64,000 nucleotides of DNA from an uncultured Bacteroidota bacterium (GTDB taxonomy: Bacteria; Bacteroidota; Bacteroidia; Chitinophagales; Chitinophagaceae), in assembly GCA_903927185.1 (NCBI GenBank), contig CAIYLW010000007.1:1-64000 (forward strand), read 5' to 3'. Positions 9,796-19,062 of this stretch are shown piece by piece. Position numbers and translations under genes: made by a program. The notes under the pieces are model-generated. The model was given only the letters and a program-made list of their open reading frames with translations. It searched no databases and was not told where the DNA came from. Position 1 is the stretch's first letter. Every line of letters starts with the position of its first letter.

Positions 9796-9945
9796 AGTAC
9801 AGTTAGTTTCTTTTAAATAAATAAAGACTTGGCAAAATAATCATTTATTGATTTCAAGCCGGAAAACTTTTATGAAAACTGAATTCAGGTGCTTTATATG
9901 CTTTTAACCATAAATCTTATATTGCAACACTAATTGACGGCTTCT

Positions 9946-11196
9946 ATGCAGAAATCTAACAGGCTTACTATATATATTATCGTGTCGATGATTGCGGGAG
10001 TGATTTTAGGATACTTGGTTCATACGCAATCCAGTGCTTCATTTATTGAATCCTTTTCTAAAAATATCAAGCTCTTAACTACCATTTTTCTTCGCTTGGT
10101 TCAAATGATTATTGCACCTCTAGTATTTTCTACTTTGGTGGTGGGGATTGCAAAATTGGGCGACTTGCAATCTGTTGGAAGAGTAGGTGGGAAAGCCTTG
10201 CTTTGGTTTGTTTCTGCTTCTTTAGCGAGTCTATTATTGGGGATGTTATTGGTAAATTTATTACAACCAGGAGCAGGAATGGATTTGACCAATGCCGATG
10301 TTTCAGGAGCCAAAGATTTAGTTGGCAAAACCCAGGAGTTTAGTTTAATTAAATTCGTAGAGCATGTTTTCCCAAAAAGTGTTTTCGATGCGATGGCCAA
10401 TAATGAGATATTGCAACTCGTAATTTTCAGTATATTTTTTGGTATTGCAACAGCTGCATTAGGAGATAAAGGAAAAATAGTAGTAAAGGGTCTGGATGCA
10501 GTGGCTCATGTGATATTAAAGATGGTTGGCTACGTAATGAATTTTGCACCACTTGGGGTATTCGGTGCAATTGCTGCTGTTATAGCTACAAAAGGATTAG
10601 AAGTTTTTTTATTCTACGGGAAGTACCTGCTTTATTTTATTTCCGGAATTGCGTTGCTTTGGATTTTATTAATAGCAATAGGATTTATTGTATTAGGAAA
10701 GAGAATGCCAAAATTATTAAAAGCAATTTTTCCTCCATTAATTATTGCATTTAGTACTACAAGCAGTGAAGCGGTTTTTCCTAAATTAACAGAAGAGCTT
10801 GAAAAATTTGGTTGTAAGGATAAGATTGTTGCTTTTATTTTACCACTTGGTTATTCTTTTAACCTTGATGGAAGTATGATGTATATGACCTTTGCAAGTA
10901 TTGCAATTGCACAAGCTTATAATATTCATTTAGATATTGGAACACAGTTCACGATGTTAATCGTGTTGATGCTAACCAGTAAAGGCATTGCAGGAGTGCC
11001 CAGGGCCTCTTTAGTAGTAGTTACTGCAACATGTGCCATGTTTCATATACCACCAGAAGGTATTGCATTAATATTACCCATTGATCATTTTTGCGATATG
11101 TTTAGAACTGCCACCAATGTGTTGGGAAATGCACTTGCTACCACTGTAGTTAGTAAATGGGAAAATTCTTTAGAAAACCCAACTGCCACTATTTAA
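9946..11196 (+). CDS. Dicarboxylate/amino acid:cation symporter (DAACS family)
   Basis: A 416-residue glutamate/C4-dicarboxylate transporter homologue. The serine-rich re-entrant loop is visible as FSTTSSEAV and the following ion-binding helix as NLDGS, a variant of the usual NMDGT. I place the start at the ATG at 9946; an in-frame TTG at 9934 would add only four residues. The inner-membrane protein would import glutamate, aspartate or C4-dicarboxylates with Na+ or H+. It is followed after 9 bp by the DedA gene and probably heads a DedA-MFS unit. Confidence 0.9.
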   Translation: MQKSNRLTIYIIVSMIAGVILGYLVHTQSSASFIESFSKNIKLLTTIFLRLVQMIIAPLVFSTLVVGIAKLGDLQSVGRVGGKALLWFVSASLASLLLGMLLVNLLQPGAGMDLTNADVSGAKDLVGKTQEFSLIKFVEHVFPKSVFDAMANNEILQLVIFSIFFGIATAALGDKGKIVVKGLDAVAHVILKMVGYVMNFAPLGVFGAIAAVIATKGLEVFLFYGKYLLYFISGIALLWILLIAIGFIVLGKRMPKLLKAIFPPLIIAFSTTSSEAVFPKLTEELEKFGCKDKIVAFILPLGYSFNLDGSMMYMTFASIAIAQAYNIHLDIGTQFTMLIVLMLTSKGIAGVPRASLVVVTATCAMFHIPPEGIALILPIDHFCDMFRTATNVLGNALATTVVSKWENSLENPTATI

Positions 11197-11205
11197 GTAA
11201 TTCAT

Positions 11206-11886
11206 ATGATCTATAGTTTTTTGTTAGATGCTTTTCACTGGAGTCAGTTACTACAACCCCAGTTTTATATAGAACACGGCGGACTTTGGTTGATCTTATT
11301 TGTTGTATTCGCAGAGACAGGTCTTTTTGCCGGATTCTTTCTGCCAGGGGATAGTCTTTTATTTGTAGCTGGAATTTATAGTACCAATTTAGCGAATGAA
11401 GTATTTCCGACTGGTAATGAAATGATTGATTTAGTAGTGTTGCTAATATTGATTTCTACTGCAGGTATTTTAGGAAATTCTTTGGGTTATTGGTTCGGAA
11501 ATAAAGTAGGACCTGCCATGTATCATTGGAAGGAAAACCTTTTGTTTAAAAGACATTATTTAGAACAGGCACACGATTTCTATGAAAAACATGGCGGTGG
11601 GGCCATCATCGCAGCAAGGTTTATTCCTATTGTTAGAACATTTGCCCCCATCGTTGCTGGAATTGTACAGATGAATAAAAGTCGCTTTTTTGTTTATAAT
11701 GTAATCGGTTCAGTAGCTTGGGTCTTTAGTATGTTAGTGGGTGGGCATTATCTTCAAAAATGGATTCTTTCACAATTTGGTTTTGATTTAAAACTACATT
11801 TAGAAATTATAGTTTTGGGTATTGTACTCATAACTACTGCGCCTGTTATTTTCAAATTGATCTTCAATAAAAAGAAATCTGCTTAA
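11206..11886 (+). CDS. DedA family membrane protein
   Basis: A 226-residue inner-membrane protein of the DedA / SNARE-associated family. Family landmarks are FLPGDSLLF in the first half and ARFIPIVRTFAPIVAG in the second, with the conserved Arg and Pro. Some DedA proteins flip undecaprenyl phosphate or phosphatidylethanolamine; which, if either, applies here is not clear. It lies 9 bp after the symporter and 9 bp before the MFS gene, so all three are likely one transcript. Confidence 0.88.
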   Translation: MIYSFLLDAFHWSQLLQPQFYIEHGGLWLILFVVFAETGLFAGFFLPGDSLLFVAGIYSTNLANEVFPTGNEMIDLVVLLILISTAGILGNSLGYWFGNKVGPAMYHWKENLLFKRHYLEQAHDFYEKHGGGAIIAARFIPIVRTFAPIVAGIVQMNKSRFFVYNVIGSVAWVFSMLVGGHYLQKWILSQFGFDLKLHLEIIVLGIVLITTAPVIFKLIFNKKKSA

Positions 11887-11895
11887 ATAAAAAAG

Positions 11896-13146
11896 ATGAC
11901 TGAAAAAAAATTCGGCATATTGTCTCTTCCTGTAATAGTTGCGGCACTCGGATATTTTGTAGATATCTACGACCTTCTTCTTTTTACGATTGTGAAAAAA
12001 TCAAGCATGTTAGGCGTGGGTGCCACAGATGCTACGTTATTATCGGAAAGTACCAGGGTTATAAATTGGCAAATGTTAGGGTTACTTATTGGTGGAATTG
12101 TATGGGGTGTTTTAGGTGATAAGAAAGGAAGACTAAGTGTGCTATTTGGTTCCATTATTTTATATTCAATTGCAAATATTATTACTGGTTATGTTCATAC
12201 AGTTGATCAGTATGCGGCATGTAGATTTGTGGCAGGCCTAGGTTTAGCTGGTGAACTGGGTGCTGGTATTACATTGGTGAGTGAGATTTTACCCAAGAAT
12301 AAAAGAGGAATAGGAACTTCCCTAGTAGCTGGAATTGGTTTGTTTGGTGCAGTGTTTGCTTATTTTACGTATCAATTAACGCATGATTGGAGATTGTGTT
12401 ATAAAATTGGAGGCGGACTAGGTGTTGGCTTATTATTGTTAAGAGTAAGTGTTTCTGAAAGCGGTATGTTCAAAGAATTGTCGATGGATAAAACAGTTAG
12501 TAGGGGAAACTTTTTTATGTTCTTTAATAACAAAAAGAGATTTAAGAAATATGCATTGGCAGTGCTCATAGGTTTACCTACCTGGTATGTGATAGGTATA
12601 CTTGTTAATCAAAGTGATCGTTTCGGAAAAGCAATGTTTGGTAGTACTACTATCGATTCCGGAAAGTCAATCATGTTTGCTTACACGGCCATTGCAATTG
12701 GAGATATTTTAATTGGATTTATTAGTCAGGCTTTTAAGAGTAGAAAAAAAGCTTTGCTTTTGTTTTATATTATTTGCATCATTTCTCTATTTGTATTTTT
12801 CAGCGCTGTAAATAATTCAGATAATAGTATGTATGCTATTTGTGGTGTGCTCGGGTTTAGTACCGGTTTTTGGGCGATTTTTGTAACGATGGGCGCAGAG
12901 CAGTTTGGATCAAATTTAAGAGCAACTGCTGCTACTACTATTCCAAATGTGGTAAGGGGAATTTTACCCTTGATTAATATGTTATTCCTAGACCTTTTTC
13001 AAAAAACCTGGGGATGGGATATTATAAAAAGCGGGATGATTACTGGCGCCATTGTAATGACTATTACAATGATTGCTTATTACTTTACTGAGGAGACATT
13101 TAGCAAAGATTTGAATTATCTGGAGCCTGAAGAAATGCTACCCTAG
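11896..13146 (+). CDS. MFS transporter
   Basis: A 416-residue major facilitator superfamily protein with 12 predicted helices. The loop 2-3 motif appears as GDKKGRLSVLFGS and the central loop is short. It resembles the metabolite:H+ symporter group. The substrate is not predictable. It is the third gene of the probable symporter-DedA-MFS unit. Confidence 0.85.
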   Translation: MTEKKFGILSLPVIVAALGYFVDIYDLLLFTIVKKSSMLGVGATDATLLSESTRVINWQMLGLLIGGIVWGVLGDKKGRLSVLFGSIILYSIANIITGYVHTVDQYAACRFVAGLGLAGELGAGITLVSEILPKNKRGIGTSLVAGIGLFGAVFAYFTYQLTHDWRLCYKIGGGLGVGLLLLRVSVSESGMFKELSMDKTVSRGNFFMFFNNKKRFKKYALAVLIGLPTWYVIGILVNQSDRFGKAMFGSTTIDSGKSIMFAYTAIAIGDILIGFISQAFKSRKKALLLFYIICIISLFVFFSAVNNSDNSMYAICGVLGFSTGFWAIFVTMGAEQFGSNLRATAATTIPNVVRGILPLINMLFLDLFQKTWGWDIIKSGMITGAIVMTITMIAYYFTEETFSKDLNYLEPEEMLP

Positions 13147-13173
13147 AGATTGGGTTATGTTTAAATTTGTTGC

Positions 13174-14166
13174 ATGAAATTTTTGGTTATTCGTTTTTCT
13201 TCCATTGGGGATATTGTTCTTACAACTCCTGCCATTCGTTGTTTAAAACAACAGGTGAATAATGCTGAAGTACATTTTCTTACAAAATATAATTTCAAAT
13301 CGGTCACTGAAGGAAATCCATATATCGATAAATTCTTTTATTTTAAAGACAATTTATCATCTCTTATTAAAGATTTGAAATTAGAGGAATACGATTATAT
13401 CATTGACCTGCATCATAATTTTAGAACAAAAAGAATTGCCTGGGCATTGAATGTTAAAGTGCTGACTTATGACAAGGAACGGTATGAGAAATTTCTGCTT
13501 ACGAAATTGCATATCAATAAAATGTCTGGTAGACATATTGTAGATCGTTGTTTGGATACCTTGCTTCCACTTGAGGTAAAAAATGATGGTAAAGGAATGG
13601 ATTATTTTATTCCGAAAAACTGCGAAATAAAAATTGAAGATCTTCCTATGCCGCATATGGTTGGATATGTAGCAATAGTAATTGGTGCTTCTTACTATAC
13701 AAAAAAATTGCCTGTACACAAATTGCAGGAGCTTTGTAGAAAATTAGATTACCCCATTATTCTTGTTGGCGGTAAAGAAGATTTTAAAGAAGCGCATGAA
13801 ATTGCCTCAGTTGATTCCATTAGAATTTATAATGCTTGCGGAAAATTTAATCTACATGAATCTGCTGATCTGGTGCGTAAATCGAAACTAGTAATATCAC
13901 ACGATACGGGTTTGCAATATATAGCCTGTGCTTTTAATAAACCAGTACTTGCTATCTGGGGAGGGACTTCGCCATTATTAGATGTGGAGCCTTATTATGC
14001 AAATGGGAATAAAGAGCGGTATCAAAACTTTTTGGTAGAGAAACTTTCCTGTCAGCCCTGTTCAAATTTTGGAACTAAAGCCTGTCCTAAAAAACACTTT
14101 AAATGTATGGAAGGTCAAAATATTGACTTGATTGTTATAGCTGCTAAATTATATTATAATATATAA
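13174..14166 (+). CDS. Glycosyltransferase family 9 (heptosyltransferase-like)
   Basis: A 330-residue GT9 protein of ADP-heptose:LPS heptosyltransferase type. The N-terminus RFSSIGDIVLTTPAI and the nucleotide-binding segment HDTGLQYIACAFNKPVLAIWGGTSP are typical. A cysteine-rich tail (CQPCSNFGTKACPKK) is also seen in this group. It would add a sugar to lipopolysaccharide core or another surface glycan on the cytoplasmic side of the inner membrane. Its stop codon lies inside the arm of a bidirectional terminator. Confidence 0.88.
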   Translation: MKFLVIRFSSIGDIVLTTPAIRCLKQQVNNAEVHFLTKYNFKSVTEGNPYIDKFFYFKDNLSSLIKDLKLEEYDYIIDLHHNFRTKRIAWALNVKVLTYDKERYEKFLLTKLHINKMSGRHIVDRCLDTLLPLEVKNDGKGMDYFIPKNCEIKIEDLPMPHMVGYVAIVIGASYYTKKLPVHKLQELCRKLDYPIILVGGKEDFKEAHEIASVDSIRIYNACGKFNLHESADLVRKSKLVISHDTGLQYIACAFNKPVLAIWGGTSPLLDVEPYYANGNKERYQNFLVEKLSCQPCSNFGTKACPKKHFKCMEGQNIDLIVIAAKLYYNI

Positions 14167-14197
14167 AAAAAGCAGGCTCGAAGAGTCCGCTTTTTTT
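14165..14197. terminator. Bidirectional terminator between GT9 and the Lys-rich peptide gene
   Basis: A-run, hairpin (AGC.GG.CTC-GAA-GAG.CC.GCT with one bulge) and T-run, symmetric on both strands. It sits between two converging genes and can end both transcripts. Confidence 0.85.
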
Positions 14198-14213
14198 ATA
14201 TCAAAGAGGTATT

Positions 14214-14480
14214 TTATTTACCTGCCTTTTCTTTCTTTTCGCCTTTCTCTTTCTTTTCTGGTTTCTCTGCTTTTTCTTTCTTTTCTGCTTTTTCTTTTTT
14301 CTCTACCTTTTCTTTTTTCTCTTCGTGCTTCAATTCTTTTGCTTCTTTAGCATCATGCTTTGCATCTTTAGCATCGTGCTTAGCTTCTTTTGCTTCATGT
14401 TTTGCTTCTTTTTTTTCTTGAGCCATTGTAGTCAAACCTAGCATTAAAGCCATTGCTGATAAGAATAATGTTTTTTTCAT
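14214..14480 (-). CDS. Small exported Lys/Glu/Ala-rich low-complexity protein
   Basis: An 88-residue protein with a clear signal peptide (about 1-20, ending TTMAQ). The mature part of about 67 residues is almost entirely Lys, Glu, Ala, His and Asp, built from imprecise repeats such as KHDAKEA and then KKEKAE. It has no hydrophobic core and should be a highly charged disordered or helical peptide in the periplasm. It may resemble acid-shock-type basic peptides in composition, but no family can be assigned. It is downstream of mdh on the same strand and separated from it by a terminator. Confidence 0.75.
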   Translation of the reverse strand: MKKTLFLSAMALMLGLTTMAQEKKEAKHEAKEAKHDAKDAKHDAKEAKELKHEEKKEKVEKKEKAEKKEKAEKPEKKEKGEKKEKAGK

Positions 14481-14544
14481 GACAAGTCGTTTTTGATGAT
14501 TTATTAATATTTATAAATGTATTAAAATTTAATTGAAAAAAAAA

Positions 14545-14578
14545 CCGATCCAAATTCCGAGCATTCGGTAGGGATCGG
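14545..14578 (-). terminator. Intrinsic terminator of mdh
   Basis: Outer arms CCGATCC / GGATCGG enclose an inner CCGA-GCAT-TCGG hairpin. On the - strand a T-run of about nine follows. It lies 22 bp past the mdh stop. Confidence 0.85.
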
Positions 14579-14599
14579 CTTAAAATGATATAGGAAATA

Positions 14600-15529
14600 T
14601 TATAAAGTTTTCAATACTTCATTCATATTTCTAACAGCATCTGCGCTCTTATTGAAGGCAGCTTGCTCTTCTTCGTTTAATTTGAAATCAAGGATTTTTT
14701 CCCATCCGTTTTTACCTATCACAACTGGAACGCCTAAACAGATATCTTTTTGACCATATTCACCATCTAATGCAACGCAGCAGGTAAATAATTTTTTCTC
14801 ATCGCGTAAGATGCTTTCCACTAAAGCAGCTCCAGCAGCACCAGGTGCATACCAAGCTGATGTGCCAATTAATTTAGTTAAAGTAGCGCCGCCTACCATT
14901 GTATCAGCAACGATTTGGTCTTGTTGTTCTTTGGTAAGAAAATTAGTAACTGGAGCACTGTTCCAAGTTGCGTGACGAATTAAAGGGATCATCGTAGTAT
15001 CCCCATGTCCACCTACAACAACTGCGTTTAAATCTGCAGGACTACATCCTAAATGTTGACTTAATTGATATTTAAATCTGGCGCTATCTAAAGTACCACC
15101 CATTCCAATAATACGGTTTTTAGGTAATCCTGTGGATTGTAAGGCTAAATAAGTCATAGTATCCATTGGATTACTAATCACAATGATAATTGCGTTAGGG
15201 GAATATTTCAGGATATTTTCTGCTACACCTTTTACAATTCCTGCATTTGTACCAATTAAGTCTTCGCGGGTCATACCTGGCTTACGAGGAATGCCTGAAG
15301 TAATTACTACCACATCAGATCCTGCAGTTTTGCTGTAATCGTTAGTGCTACCACTGATTCTTGTGTCAAAACCTAATAATGCAGATGTCTGCATCATATC
15401 CTGTGCTTTACCTTCTGCCAAACCCTCTTTAATGTCGAGGATTACCAATTCCTGTGCCAAAGCAGCACGGGCAATATTATCGGCACAGGTTGCACCAACG
15501 GCACCAGCACCTACAACAGTAACTTTCAT
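14600..15529 (-). CDS. mdh: Malate dehydrogenase
   Basis: A 309-residue NAD-dependent malate dehydrogenase of the lactate dehydrogenase-like type. It interconverts malate and oxaloacetate in the citric acid cycle. The Rossmann glycine motif GAGAVGATCAD is at residues 7-17. The substrate-binding arginine loop reads RKPGMTREDL, and the catalytic His-Asp context is GGHGDTTM. Full length. Followed by its own terminator; upstream gene spacing suggests its own promoter. Confidence 0.95.
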   Translation of the reverse strand: MKVTVVGAGAVGATCADNIARAALAQELVILDIKEGLAEGKAQDMMQTSALLGFDTRISGSTNDYSKTAGSDVVVITSGIPRKPGMTREDLIGTNAGIVKGVAENILKYSPNAIIIVISNPMDTMTYLALQSTGLPKNRIIGMGGTLDSARFKYQLSQHLGCSPADLNAVVVGGHGDTTMIPLIRHATWNSAPVTNFLTKEQQDQIVADTMVGGATLTKLIGTSAWYAPGAAGAALVESILRDEKKLFTCCVALDGEYGQKDICLGVPVVIGKNGWEKILDFKLNEEEQAAFNKSADAVRNMNEVLKTL

Positions 15530-15612
15530 AAATGAAGCTATTTAGAGATTGATTAATTTTTTAACGCCGTAAAGGTACTACTTGCTTGTTTCTTATAGAT
15601 GATAAAAATCAA

Positions 15613-16119
15613 CTAATTAAGTTTTAACACAGCTAATAATTCCTTCATTTCTGCTCCTCCGGGGAAAGCCTTAATGAATAGGTTGTTTTTGTCGTATACT
15701 GCCACAAATGGTGTAAATTTTACTCTGTAAAAACTTGGAAGTTTATAATCTAAGTCTCTTCCTATAAACATATTGGGGTATTTACTTATTTCATATTTCA
15801 AATAGAACTCAGAGATTTCAGGCATTGATTTAAAACTTACCCAAACAAAATTTACTGTACTGAATTTATCAATGCTTTTGATGATCTCTTTCATTTCATG
15901 TTGGCAGTGTCCACAATCAGGCGCGAAATAAATGATTACTGTATAATCTTTTTTAGGTAATTGTTCTTTTGTAAACCATGTATTATCGAGCCTCATTATT
16001 TTAAAGGCGGGCATGCGATTATCCTTTTTATAAGGTGGTATAGTATCAAATGGGGCTTGTGCATTTAACGAAGTTGCACAAAATGAAATCAAACAAAAAA
16101 CAAGTAGTTTTTGTAACAT
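15613..16119 (-). CDS. Exported thioredoxin-fold (TlpA/redoxin-like) protein
   Basis: A 168-residue protein with a signal peptide (about 1-20, ending LNAQ). Its thioredoxin-like domain has the active-site motif CGHC in FAPDCGHCQHEM near residue 73, and a cis-Pro segment FTPF later. It probably acts in the periplasm as a thiol-disulfide oxidoreductase. It starts 13 bp after the MlaF gene stop on the same strand, so the two may be co-transcribed. Specific partner unknown. Confidence 0.85.
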   Translation of the reverse strand: MLQKLLVFCLISFCATSLNAQAPFDTIPPYKKDNRMPAFKIMRLDNTWFTKEQLPKKDYTVIIYFAPDCGHCQHEMKEIIKSIDKFSTVNFVWVSFKSMPEISEFYLKYEISKYPNMFIGRDLDYKLPSFYRVKFTPFVAVYDKNNLFIKAFPGGAEMKELLAVLKLN

Positions 16120-16132
16120 GGTATTATATTTT

Positions 16133-16927
16133 CTAGTTTAATTTTTTATTTGGTAAATCATCATTTGCTTCCAGCATTCGCATCTGTTTAGCATCCTGTA
16201 AAAATTCAGAAGCGAAGATGAAATCATTCAATAATTTGTCTTTGCTAAAAATGATGTCTTTATTACTGCCTTCCCATTGTTTCGTTCCATTATATAGATA
16301 AACAATATGATCACCAATTTCCATCACACTATTCATATCATGTGTAATTACAATGGTTGTAATCTTGTATTCATCAGTAATTTCTTTGATGAGTTTATCA
16401 ATAACCATTGATGTTTGAGGATCCAGACCTGAATTTGGTTCATCGCAAAAAAGATATTTTGGATTTAGCACAATTGATCTTGCGATACCAACTCTCTTTT
16501 TCATTCCGCCACTTATTTCTGATGGAAATTTAGTATGAGCATCTTGTAAATTAACACGGTCGAGTACCTCATCTACCCGATGCATTTTTTCAGCTCTTGT
16601 CCATCTTGTAAACATATCCAATGGAAATAAAACATTTTGTTCCACTGTCATCGAATCGAATAAAGCGGTGCCCTGAAACAGCATTCCAATTTGCTGACGT
16701 AATTGTTTACGAGTATCATTGTCCATCGAAAACATATCTGCACCATCATATATAATTTGACCAGCATCAGGTTTAAATAATCCTACCATACATTTAGTAA
16801 GAACAGTTTTACCGCTACCGCTGGTGCCTATAATAAGGTTGCATTTACCTGGCTCCATGATGGCACTGATATCGTTAAGGATCACTCGGTCGCCAAATTG
16901 TTTTACTATATTTTTTATTTCAATCAT
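16133..16927 (-). CDS. ABC transporter ATPase, MlaF type
   Basis: A 264-residue ATP-binding subunit of the phospholipid/retrograde lipid transport (Mla/Mce) family. Walker A GTSGSGKT (34-41), signature SGGMKKR (139-145) and Walker B ending CDEP (Glu163) are intact. The SGGMKKR form of the signature is typical of MlaF rather than sugar or peptide importers. In many genomes it lies beside the MlaE permease; here the only MlaE-like gene is 12 kb away at 29250 on the other strand. It probably energises lipid movement between the membranes. Confidence 0.88.
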   Translation of the reverse strand: MIEIKNIVKQFGDRVILNDISAIMEPGKCNLIIGTSGSGKTVLTKCMVGLFKPDAGQIIYDGADMFSMDNDTRKQLRQQIGMLFQGTALFDSMTVEQNVLFPLDMFTRWTRAEKMHRVDEVLDRVNLQDAHTKFPSEISGGMKKRVGIARSIVLNPKYLFCDEPNSGLDPQTSMVIDKLIKEITDEYKITTIVITHDMNSVMEIGDHIVYLYNGTKQWEGSNKDIIFSKDKLLNDFIFASEFLQDAKQMRMLEANDDLPNKKLN

Positions 16928-16951
16928 TCGTATGTAAACTACATTTTTGTT

Positions 16952-18193
16952 CTATAACACCGTAATTTGGTTTCTTAATAAGTCGGTAAATTCATCTCTT
17001 TTTCTAATAAGTGAAACTTTGCCTTCTAAAACAAGCACTTCAGCTGGTTTGTATCGGGAATTATAGTTGCTCGACATTTCAAATCCATATGCTCCTGCAT
17101 TATAAATAGCAAGCAGGTCTCCTTCATGAACTTCAAGTAAATGTCGGTCTGTTCCAAATGTATCGGTTTCACAAATATTACCAGTAATTGTGTAAGTTTT
17201 TGTTTCGCCTTTTAAGTTGCTGATATTGGTAATGCGATGATATGCATCGTACATCATCGGACGAATTAAATGATTCAGGCCAGTATCAACCCCGGCAAAC
17301 ACCGTATTTTGAGAAGTTTTTAGCACATTCACTTTTGTAATTAAATAACCAGATTCACTCACCAAATATTTTCCGGGTTCAAACCAACACTGAAACTTTC
17401 TTTGGTGTTTATTTTCCAAATTGATGAGAAATTTTTCAATTTCTGATCCCAATAGAATGATATCAGTTTCATGATCGCGCTCTTTATAAGCTACCTTAAA
17501 TCCACCACCTAAATCCAGAAATTCCAATTCGGGAAAATGAGGAACCAATTCAAAAAATACTTCTGCCACTTTCATAAATACGGAAACATCTTTGATTTCA
17601 CTTCCTGTATGTATGTGTAAACCTCTGATAAAAATATGATGCTGTTGAACCAGATCTAATATCTCATTTAACTGCTCAATAGGAATTCCAAATTTACTGT
17701 TGCTATGCCCTGTTGAGATTTTAAGATTACCTCCTGCCATAATATTGGGGCGTAAACGGATGCCCACTGGGTAACTATGACCATATTTTTTCCCAAATTT
17801 TTCAAGGTTGGAAAGACTGTCGATATTAATATTAATTCCTAATCCTACTGCTTCTTCAATTTCTTTGAAATCAATTCCATTACTTGTATAGAGTATATTC
17901 TCCGGCTTAAAACCTGCATGTAGGGCTAAGTGTGCTTCGTTTACAGAACTGCAATCAATGGAACAACCAATATTTAGTATATGTTTCAGTATATTGATAT
18001 TCGTTAATGCCTTACTTGCATAGAAGAATCTGGTATTAGAATTTGAAAAGGCAGTTTGCAAATTTCTAAATTGGGCCGTTATTTTATCGGCACTATAAAC
18101 ATATAAAGGGGTTCCGTATTTATTAGCGATACTGCATAACAGTTCGGGTGACAATTCTTGCTGCATCATGCGAAGATAATTGTCTTGAGCCAT
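16952..18193 (-). CDS. lysA: Diaminopimelate decarboxylase
   Basis: A 413-residue PLP enzyme of fold type III that makes L-lysine from meso-diaminopimelate, the last step of lysine synthesis. The Schiff-base lysine is Lys61 in YASKALTN. Other motifs are HTGSEI, the glycine-rich GGGF, EPGKYLV, and CETDTF with the catalytic Cys. Full length, ATG start at 18193. It follows scpB with 20 bp between them, and a shared transcript with scpB is likely. Confidence 0.94.
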   Translation of the reverse strand: MAQDNYLRMMQQELSPELLCSIANKYGTPLYVYSADKITAQFRNLQTAFSNSNTRFFYASKALTNINILKHILNIGCSIDCSSVNEAHLALHAGFKPENILYTSNGIDFKEIEEAVGLGININIDSLSNLEKFGKKYGHSYPVGIRLRPNIMAGGNLKISTGHSNSKFGIPIEQLNEILDLVQQHHIFIRGLHIHTGSEIKDVSVFMKVAEVFFELVPHFPELEFLDLGGGFKVAYKERDHETDIILLGSEIEKFLINLENKHQRKFQCWFEPGKYLVSESGYLITKVNVLKTSQNTVFAGVDTGLNHLIRPMMYDAYHRITNISNLKGETKTYTITGNICETDTFGTDRHLLEVHEGDLLAIYNAGAYGFEMSSNYNSRYKPAEVLVLEGKVSLIRKRDEFTDLLRNQITVL

Positions 18194-18213
18194 GCTCTAA
18201 AAAATTGAGGAAA

Positions 18214-19020
18214 TTATTCTGATTTTTCTTCTCCTGCTTCATCAGCAGAATCTTTTGAATCCTCATGATTGGTAGAATCTGTGGGAGGGGCAGGGTTTGA
18301 ACTTTCTTCAGAATTTGAGTCTTCTTCAGGAATAATCAATTCTCCATCCTGATTTACGGCAATGGAAGAAATATTTTCTGTGGCTTTTTCTTCTTCTAAT
18401 GGTTCATATCCTATATGTTCAGCAATGGGGCGATCGGTAAAGTCTTCCGGGCGGGTTCCTTCCACTAATTGTTCTGCTAATACTTCACGAATTTTTGGAA
18501 GATCTGCGGCACTATTAATTCCGAAATAATCCATAAAATTTTTAGAAGTGGCGTATACCAAGGGTTTGCCGGGTGAGTGTTCGTTTCTTCCGCTGATTAA
18601 AATCAGCTCTTTTTCCAATAATTTCTGAATACTATAATCGCTATTTACACCACGAATAGCTTCAATCTCGCCTTTTGTAATAGGTTGTTTATAGGCAATG
18701 ATGGCCAATGTTTCTAATGCAGCATTGGACAATCTTTTTAGGAATTTATCTCCATTTAATTGTGCGATTGTTTTATGATATTCTTTTTTGGTAAGGAATT
18801 GCCAGCCGCCACCGCTTTCTTTTACTTCGAAAGGATAAAATTCAGAATCGTATTTTTCTTTGATACCTTCTAATGCACTCTCTACTTGATCCAGCATGAT
18901 TCTTTCTTCTAAAAAACCAAAACTGTTATTGATCAATTCAACGATGTCGAGCGATGTAAGTGGCTTATCACTTGCAAAGATCAAGACTTCAATATGTGGT
19001 ATGATAGTGCTAATTTCCAA
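18214..19020 (-). CDS. scpB: Segregation and condensation protein B
   Basis: A 268-residue ScpB, the winged-helix kleisin partner of the SMC-ScpA chromosome condensation complex. The core of about 190 residues (ETLAIIAYKQPITKGEIEAIRGVNSD is its hallmark region) is followed by an acidic, Ser/Glu/Asp-rich disordered tail of about 70 residues. The start appears to be TTG at 19020, since no in-frame ATG occurs before residue 42 and that would cut the first winged helix. scpA is not adjacent. It lies 42 bp downstream of atpG. Confidence 0.9.
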   Translation of the reverse strand: MEISTIIPHIEVLIFASDKPLTSLDIVELINNSFGFLEERIMLDQVESALEGIKEKYDSEFYPFEVKESGGGWQFLTKKEYHKTIAQLNGDKFLKRLSNAALETLAIIAYKQPITKGEIEAIRGVNSDYSIQKLLEKELILISGRNEHSPGKPLVYATSKNFMDYFGINSAADLPKIREVLAEQLVEGTRPEDFTDRPIAEHIGYEPLEEEKATENISSIAVNQDGELIIPEEDSNSEESSNPAPPTDSTNHEDSKDSADEAGEEKSE

Positions 19021-19062
19021 TTTCTGAATTTCTTTTGTGATTTGAAAGATAAGGGTTTTGCT

